Assembly (NCBI GenBank): GCA_019359535.1
Contig: JAHHHE010000025.1
Coordinates: 1 to 39,439 of the forward strand
Length of the DNA stretch: 39,439 nt
Direction of reading: 5' to 3'
From: Gloeocapsa sp. UFS-A4-WI-NPMV-4B04
GTDB lineage: Bacteria; Cyanobacteriota; Cyanobacteriia; Cyanobacteriales; Chroococcidiopsidaceae
The notes below the pieces were generated by a model. The model worked only from the letters and a program-made list of their open reading frames with translations. It did not search any database and was not told where the DNA came from. Positions 34,503 through 39,439 of this stretch are shown here, in pieces. Position 1 is the stretch's first letter, and the number at the start of each line of letters is the position of its first letter. The position numbers and the translations under genes are program-made.

Positions 34503-35561
34503 GTGAAACGTCGTCAACTTTTAAAACAACTGCTGCAAACCTCAACTGGATTGATTGCCGCTAGTTTGCTACCAGGTTGCCAACTGCTGGCACAGAAAGT
34601 CGAACCATTATTTTCACTGAATTTATTCCAGCCTGATTCTCGCCTACCCGATCACATAATTACGCCTCTAAGTGAGTTTTATGTGCAGTCCTACGCCTTG
34701 CCTCCTAATCTCACTATTGAGGACTGGCGACTAAAATTTACTGGTGCTGTTACTCAACCCCTCACATTGACCTTTAAAGATATTCTGGCAGCGCCTCAAC
34801 AAAATATTTACTTAACAATGGAGTGTATCGGTAATCCCGCCGGAGGGAACCTGATCGGCAATGCTCAATGGACTGGTACGCCATTGTTACCATTTTTAGA
34901 GCAAGCTGGCGTGAAACCAGAAGCGGTGCAATTTATTTTACATGGAGCAGATTCATACGAAACAACATTGCCTGTAGCAGAAGTGATGCGTCCTCAAGTC
35001 TTGTTAGTACACCAGATGAATAGCGCTCCTCTTACCCAAGCACACGGCTATCCATTACGCATCTTGATTCCTGGACATTTTGGTCAAAAGCAACCCAAGT
35101 GGTTAGTTGGTATTGAAGCAATTACTAAGAGCAAACGGGGTTTTTGGGAACGACAAGGTTGGTCAAATACTGCTGAAATTCCCACCCATTCATTAGTCCG
35201 CCAAGTCCAAAACACACGGGTTTGGAACCGTCAAAATCACGTTACTTTGAACCAAGATGGTAAAACGGGTTGGGGAAGCGGTATTTTAATTGCTGGTGTG
35301 GCGCTTGATAAGTCTAGTCCAATTACAGCAATTCAGGTAAGTACCAACGGTGGACAAACTTGGGAAGTAGCTGAACAAAATTCTCCTACATCGCCTCATG
35401 AGTGGACACTTTGGCGCTACAGATGGAAGCCTCAAGTAGCTGGAAAATATACGTTACTTGCACGTGCTGTTTCAATTAGAGAACAGCAGCAGCTAGAGGA
35501 TAAAAACTATAAAGATGGCAGTGCAGGTATTCTGCAAATTCACGTAACGTTAGAAGCTTAG
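34503..35561 (+). CDS. Molybdopterin-dependent oxidoreductase (sulfite oxidase family), exported
   Basis: A 352-residue oxidoreductase of the sulfite oxidase/YedY superfamily. The Moco-ligand cysteine is at about 108 (TMECIGNPAGG). After the Moco domain, the C-terminal part has the Ig-like dimerisation domain (SPITAIQVSTNGGQTWEVAE). The N-terminus has a twin-arginine-like KRRQLLK and a hydrophobic stretch ending in the lipobox LLPGC (Cys 26), so it is probably a Tat-exported lipoprotein. Substrate unknown; the CIGN context differs from classic sulfite oxidases. The start is GTG. No haem partner is adjacent. Confidence 0.88.
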   Translation: MKRRQLLKQLLQTSTGLIAASLLPGCQLLAQKVEPLFSLNLFQPDSRLPDHIITPLSEFYVQSYALPPNLTIEDWRLKFTGAVTQPLTLTFKDILAAPQQNIYLTMECIGNPAGGNLIGNAQWTGTPLLPFLEQAGVKPEAVQFILHGADSYETTLPVAEVMRPQVLLVHQMNSAPLTQAHGYPLRILIPGHFGQKQPKWLVGIEAITKSKRGFWERQGWSNTAEIPTHSLVRQVQNTRVWNRQNHVTLNQDGKTGWGSGILIAGVALDKSSPITAIQVSTNGGQTWEVAEQNSPTSPHEWTLWRYRWKPQVAGKYTLLARAVSIREQQQLEDKNYKDGSAGILQIHVTLEA

Positions 35562-36382
35562 GAAGCAAAAGATAATTAATCAAAAAGACTAATGTTAGAA
35601 GGAATGTATGAGTGTTAAATGTTAACTTTACTACATCAACCCAAAAGCAATAATCTTCAACAAAGACGCGATGGTCGCTTTGCGTAAGCGCAACGCATGG
35701 TCGAAGAGCATAGAGTATACCTTTCCGTTGGCATCGCATTTATCCAGTCGCTAGAAATGCTCAAAGCAATGCGTAGAGTAATGAGTTCTTAAGATTATAG
35801 TAAGAAGTAATTAGCCTTTAAATATGCTAAATTGTTAAGCTTGTTCTCTAGACAAAAACAAGCATTTTTAGTAGACATTTAAAAAGTAGCAAACTAAATA
35901 ATTATTCTTCTAACTCACTGAAGCTAAAACTAAATAACATAATTTACTAAATTTTTATAGCAATTTAAAGCGCATGATTTCTAACTAGGATTTCTGCCTA
36001 GCCTTCTTGTTAAGGTAAGGAATTAATAAAGCTTGAAATACCTCAATTTACTCATATTGGAAACAATATGCTTTAAATAACATAGTTAAATTTTTCAGAT
36101 TTAGAACTTCGAGGTGTTAGCTGAGTTGCGTTATTTCAAAAATAGATTATCTTATCACTAAATTAAATTAAAGTAAACCTTTGCTAAAGAACTTTTTGAT
36201 AAAAATAAATTAGACTGCTAAAGACTTTATTTTGAGAAGTAAATCAACTTTTAGCCGTATAATTACAGTTGTAATATATTGTTACGAGGCAAAAGCTAGT
36301 GATTCTGCGGTGGAAATTAACAGCCAGCGTGTGAAGTAATAAAGAGGTACTAGCCACAGCCCAAAGTTGAGCATAATAAGCA
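35562..36382. other. Gene-poor region with a degenerate palindrome
   Basis: About 820 bp, AT-rich, no frame with coding character. Near the left end, 35663-35705 is GC-richer and includes the palindrome TTGCG-TAAG-CGCAA (35680-35693) amid GCGATGGTCGC and CAACGCATGGTCG, the look of a dispersed cyanobacterial palindrome. A frame across it on the minus strand (35476-35739) overlaps the oxidoreductase end and is not credible. Confidence 0.5.
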
Positions 36383-36544
36383 ATGACTACTTACATTTGT
36401 TTTGAAACCGCACTTCGGATGCTTGTAAACGCCTATCTAATGTCAGTGGTACTGTTAGCCGCAGGCTCTTACCTCGGTTTAACAGTGATCGAGACGATTG
36501 AAAAGGGTAGTGAGCATTCTCCTAAACCAAGATTTTTTACTTAA
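36383..36544 (+). CDS. Possible small membrane protein, 53 aa
   Basis: An ATG-initiated frame with one clear hydrophobic helix (about 14-36, LVNAYLMSVVLLAAGSYLGL) and a polar C-terminal tail with ETIEKGSEHSPKPRF. The product resembles single-helix small proteins in composition but I do not know the family. No strong ribosome site. A terminator-like hairpin lies 127 bp after the stop, compatible with a short monocistronic message. Confidence is limited by the short length. Confidence 0.45.
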   Translation: MTTYICFETALRMLVNAYLMSVVLLAAGSYLGLTVIETIEKGSEHSPKPRFFT

Positions 36545-36670
36545 AGTAAGGTAATTCTTACTGGTATTGTCTTATATTTTAAAGTTATCCGGCTGTTGAG
36601 CTTAAACCCACAGCTTATAAGTAGAGTACCCATTGGGTAACGCTAAAACTTATACATATATCCTATGGCA

Positions 36671-36708
36671 GGCTCTTACCCATTATTCCCAGGGTGAGAG
36701 CTGCTTTT
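36671..36708 (+). terminator. Terminator-like hairpin, end of a possible small transcript
   Basis: GGCTCTTACCC (36671-36681) pairs with GGGTGAGAGCT (36692-36702), including two G-T pairs, loop 10 nt, followed by GCTTTTAAG. A smaller hairpin TACCC-ATT-GGGTA (36627-36639) precedes it. The 36545-36883 spacer otherwise has no gene. This could terminate the small ORF at 36383 or a separate small RNA. Confidence 0.5.
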
Positions 36709-36883
36709 AAGTATCTATACTAAATTTAATTTCTGTATACTAATTCTGCTTATAAATTATTTACATCCAATATGAAATATTTAGTATCTTCCCTGAGATA
36801 TATTTAGTTCCTTCTTTAGATATACTTAGCAAACCACAAGTTGTAAAGCTCTGTGTAAGCATCACCTTGGAAGAGGAATCAAA

Positions 36884-37255
36884 ATGCAAAGTATGTCTTT
36901 TTGGCAGCTAGAAGTAGAAATCGGTAAGATGGCTAGGGCAATGATGACCCGTAACTCGGAAATCGGTAAAGACTTGATCAGCCATTTTCGGAGTCAATTT
37001 ACGACTGAAGCGATCGCACATTTAATGATTGTCAGCCTTGAGCGCTTAATCTGGTTTGATAAGGACTCAGTGTTCTGGAGTATAGAACATCTTATTCCTA
37101 CCGATGTCATGCAGGAGATTAAAAGTTTCACAACAATCTTTTGCTACAAGCAGTTGATTGGTAAAGGCTTCACGCTAGGAAAAGATTTTAGCATTGATGC
37201 CAATAGCAACCTTCTTTTAAATGTCCAGGCTAGAAAAGCAATATTCCGGCGCTGA
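36884..37255 (+). CDS. Hypothetical protein, 123 aa
   Basis: Unrecognised. A soluble, probably mostly helical protein (VEIGKMARAMMTRNSEIGKD, then IAHLMIVSLERLIW), ending with a short beta segment and RKAIFRR. No signal peptide, no membrane helix; one cysteine. The ribosome site GGAAGAGGAA lies 6-15 bp before the ATG, good evidence for a real gene. It stands alone, 270 bp before murF, next to the gene-poor region. Confidence 0.6.
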   Translation: MQSMSFWQLEVEIGKMARAMMTRNSEIGKDLISHFRSQFTTEAIAHLMIVSLERLIWFDKDSVFWSIEHLIPTDVMQEIKSFTTIFCYKQLIGKGFTLGKDFSIDANSNLLLNVQARKAIFRR

Positions 37256-37525
37256 TGGTTGGGACATTTTTGAGACACGCTTGGTCGCCAAACAACTAAT
37301 CCTTGTTGGTGACAGATAATTGCCTTTGCTGGAAGAGAGGAACACTACTTATAGCGCGTTGTGGATTTTAAATTTTTAAGTGAGAAACTTATACTAATAG
37401 GAAGTTACAGACATTCAAATTAGCACGCATTAAATTAAATTATCACTTGAGTTTAATTTAGGTACTGTCTGCTGCAAAAAACTGTAGATCAGGCGGCTCT
37501 GTACAGGTACAAGATTCCTGCGATA

Positions 37526-38917
37526 ATGGCACAAATTATTAGGAATTTTACGCTTATAAGTATGCCTTGTTCCACATTAACTCAGCTAGCTGACGTTTTA
37601 GTTGCCAAGCCGCTCAATTTATCCAACTCCGCCTTAGAATCACGCTTCACTCAGATCACGACAGATACCCGCAGCCTTAAACCAGGAGAAGTGTTTGTCG
37701 CTTTACGCGGTGAAAAGTTCGATGGACATGAATTTGTGTCAGTAGCGATAGAGAAGGGAGCGATCGCCGCTATTGTCGATTTTCAATTTTCAAATCATGA
37801 TTTCCCTGTACTACAGGTGCAAGACACTTTACAGGCGTATCAAAAAATAGCTAGTTGGTGGCGTGAGCAGTTTAATATTCCAGTAATTGGCATAACTGGT
37901 TCTGTGGGTAAAACTACAACAAAAGAATTAATCGCCGCAGTTTTGGCTACTAAGGGAAATGTGCTGAAAACTGCGGCAAATTACAATAACGAAATTGGTG
38001 TTCCTAAGACTTTATTGGAACTATCGCCTGAGCATGACTACGCCGTAATTGAAATGGCAATGCGCGCCAAGGGAGAAATTGCCCTTTTAACTGATTTAGT
38101 GCGTCCAACTGTTGGTGTAATTACGAATGTGGGAACGGCTCATATTGGCAGATTGGGTTCTGAAGAAGCGATCGCGCAGGCAAAATGTGAATTATTAGCT
38201 CAAATGCCCTCAAATAGTGTTGCAATTCTCAATTACGACAATTCCCGCTTAATTGCTACAGCAAAGACAGTATGGCAAGGGGAAACTTTAACTTATGGCT
38301 TAGAAAGCGGCGATATTCAAGGACAATTAGTTGACAATCAGATATATGTAGACGGAATCCAACTACCTTTACCGTTACCAGGTCGTCACAACGCCTCTAA
38401 TTTCCTGGCGGCTTTAGCGGTGGCAAAAGTCCTGCAAATTGATTGGTCACTCCTAAGCGCTGGTTTAAAAATCGATCTTCCTGGTGGGCGATCACAACGG
38501 TATAATTTACCCAATGATTTAGTAATCTTAGATGAAAGTTACAATGCTGCACCAGAAGCTATGACAGCAGCGTTAAATTTATTAGCGGAAACACCAGGAT
38601 TGCGACATATTGCAGTTGTGGGTGCAATGAAGGAATTAGGAGAGCGATCGCCTCAATTTCACAAAGAAGTAGGAATTACGGCAAAACAGCTTAATTTGGA
38701 TGCTCTGTTGATTTTAGTTGATGGCGCAGATGCAGCAGAAATAGCTAACGGTGCAGAAGGTATGGCGGTTGAGTGCTTTTCTAGTCATGCCGATTTAGTC
38801 AAGCGGTTGCAGGAATTTGTAGAAAAAGGCGATCGTATACTTTTTAAAGCCTCTCATTCAGTCGGACTTGATCGCGTTGTAAATCAATTTCGTGCTGATT
38901 ATGTCGCTCAAGACTAA
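37526..38917 (+). CDS. murF: UDP-MurNAc-tripeptide:D-Ala-D-Ala ligase MurF
   Basis: The cytosolic Mur ligase that adds D-Ala-D-Ala to complete the peptidoglycan precursor. Seen: N-terminal substrate domain with ITTDTRSLKPGEVFVALRGEKFDGHEF, the ATP-binding GITGSVGKTTTKE (about 122-134), the central NEIGVPKTLLEL, and the C-terminal LDESYNAAPEAM. Length 463 from the first ATG. The second ATG (37562; MPCSTLTQLADVL) matches relatives better and is the likelier start. The stop is one base before the ATG of the AAC(6')-like gene, so the two form a unit. Confidence 0.96.
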   Translation: MAQIIRNFTLISMPCSTLTQLADVLVAKPLNLSNSALESRFTQITTDTRSLKPGEVFVALRGEKFDGHEFVSVAIEKGAIAAIVDFQFSNHDFPVLQVQDTLQAYQKIASWWREQFNIPVIGITGSVGKTTTKELIAAVLATKGNVLKTAANYNNEIGVPKTLLELSPEHDYAVIEMAMRAKGEIALLTDLVRPTVGVITNVGTAHIGRLGSEEAIAQAKCELLAQMPSNSVAILNYDNSRLIATAKTVWQGETLTYGLESGDIQGQLVDNQIYVDGIQLPLPLPGRHNASNFLAALAVAKVLQIDWSLLSAGLKIDLPGGRSQRYNLPNDLVILDESYNAAPEAMTAALNLLAETPGLRHIAVVGAMKELGERSPQFHKEVGITAKQLNLDALLILVDGADAAEIANGAEGMAVECFSSHADLVKRLQEFVEKGDRILFKASHSVGLDRVVNQFRADYVAQD

Positions 38918-38918
38918 G

Positions 38919-39320
38919 ATGCAAATTATCGATCTGCGTCCTGATAACGAGATAGCGATTCAGCAGACAGCAGCTTTGTTAGTTGATAGCTTCAAACATT
39001 GGTGTGCATGGTCTGATATAGATAGCGCCTTGCAAGAGGTGAGAGAATCTTTTACAGCAGACCGAATTAGCCGAGTAGCTGTTGATGATAATGGTGTAGT
39101 TTTGGGCTGGATTGGTGGAATTAGACAGTACGACGGGAACGTATGGGAACTACATCCCCTAGTTGTGCGTTCCGAGTATCGGAGGAAGGGAATCGGGCGT
39201 AGTCTCGTTATTGACTTAGAAGAGCGAGTGAGAGAACGTAGCGGTATTACTCTTTGGGTTGGTACGGATGACGAAGATAATATGACAACACTTGCGGGTG
39301 TGGATCTTTACCCTAAGTAG
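38919..39320 (+). pseudogene. AAC(6')-like GNAT acetyltransferase, 3'-truncated by IS630
   Basis: The N-terminus (MQIIDLRPDNEIAIQQTAALLVDSF) and the acetyl-CoA motif VRSEYRRKGIGRSLV, followed by LWVGTDDEDNMTTLAGVDLYP, are those of chromosomal aminoglycoside 6'-N-acetyltransferase-like proteins of the GNAT fold. Relatives continue after VDLYP with the rest of the fold, including an FYxKxGF-type motif; here only Lys and a TAG follow, at 133 residues. The IS630 transposase starts 73 bp later. I infer that the insertion removed the 3' end, leaving a protein that is probably inactive. The start ATG is one base after murF. A native role in resistance is not implied. Confidence 0.75.
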
Positions 39321-39392
39321 AACGAGGTGAGAAAACCAAACTGTGTAAAGATAAATAAATACAGATAATGTGTTTACCAAGGTAACAGGGAT

Positions 39393-39439
39393 ATGGGCAG
39401 CCGTTTAAGGGTGTTTCTGACTAAAGAACAGGATAAAAC
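39393..39439 (+). mobile_element. IS630-family transposase, N-terminal fragment
   Basis: An ATG-initiated frame runs off the right edge after 15 codons: MGSRLRVFLTKEQDK. This start is one I recognise from cyanobacterial IS630/Tc1-mariner transposases. The left end of the element should lie between 39316 and 39392. The orientation equals that of the fragment at the left edge. Confidence 0.65.

Noticed and set aside
38919-39320. Functional acquired aminoglycoside resistance gene
   Set aside because: The gene follows murF as a chromosomal neighbour, has host-like base use and is truncated.

Overview
This is a 39.4-kb piece of a cyanobacterial chromosome. The evidence is the many HIP1-type octamers (GCGATCGC), cyanobacteria-specific families (Ycf35/DUF1257, DUF2997, DUF3038, DUF4335, GuaB3), the small RNA Yfr1 upstream of trxA, and short tandem repeats of the kind known from filamentous and Chroococcidiopsis-like cyanobacteria. 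Several proteins look like Nostocales/Chroococcidiopsidales versions, but I cannot assign a genus from sequence alone. Both ends fall inside IS630-family transposase genes: a C-terminal tail at 2-112 and an N-terminal start at 39393-39439. That is what a draft contig broken at repeated insertion sequences would look like.

Layout. 137-1714 (-): a DHA2-type multidrug transporter with a palindromic operator-like site upstream. 2265-5339 (+): cell division genes ftsQ and ftsZ, with an overlooked 41-codon ribbon-helix-helix gene between them. 5456-12030 (-): a chaperone/redox cluster, transcribed in the order grpE, dnaK, dnaJ, a TusA-like gene, rsgA, grxC, gshB; dnaJ, the TusA-like gene and rsgA overlap by 4 nt each. 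12415-16988 (+): pilB-pilT-pilC for type IV pili. 17078-18765: an unknown gene convergent with a saccharopine dehydrogenase-like oxidoreductase. 19246-20379 (+): DUF2997, Ycf35 and a 4Fe-4S ferredoxin, closed by a clear terminator. 20438-26060 (-): YiaA/B-like membrane protein, DUF4335, DUF3038 and mutS2. 26518-30701 (+): a small membrane protein, guaB3, Yfr1, trxA, a LOG-family protein and a 65-aa protein. 30808-32938 (-): pepA and tRNA-Arg(UCU). 33370-35561 (+): an HTH protein with an acidic linker and a molybdopterin oxidoreductase. 35562-36883: a gene-poor stretch with one likely small membrane ORF and a terminator-like hairpin. 36884-39320 (+): an unknown gene, murF, and an AAC(6')-like acetyltransferase cut short next to the right-hand IS630.

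Most of the window is ordinary housekeeping. I did not find a convincing new multi-gene system. The less routine parts are the Yfr1 RNA, repeats that have entered coding sequence (an in-frame palindrome in rsgA, a partial duplication at the start of pepA), three loci where GTGAGTA heptamer arrays face each other across a core, a dispersed GCAGGGGA octamer family at gene ends, structured DNA and a micro-gene between ftsQ and ftsZ, and the uncharacterised DUF2997-Ycf35-ferredoxin operon.
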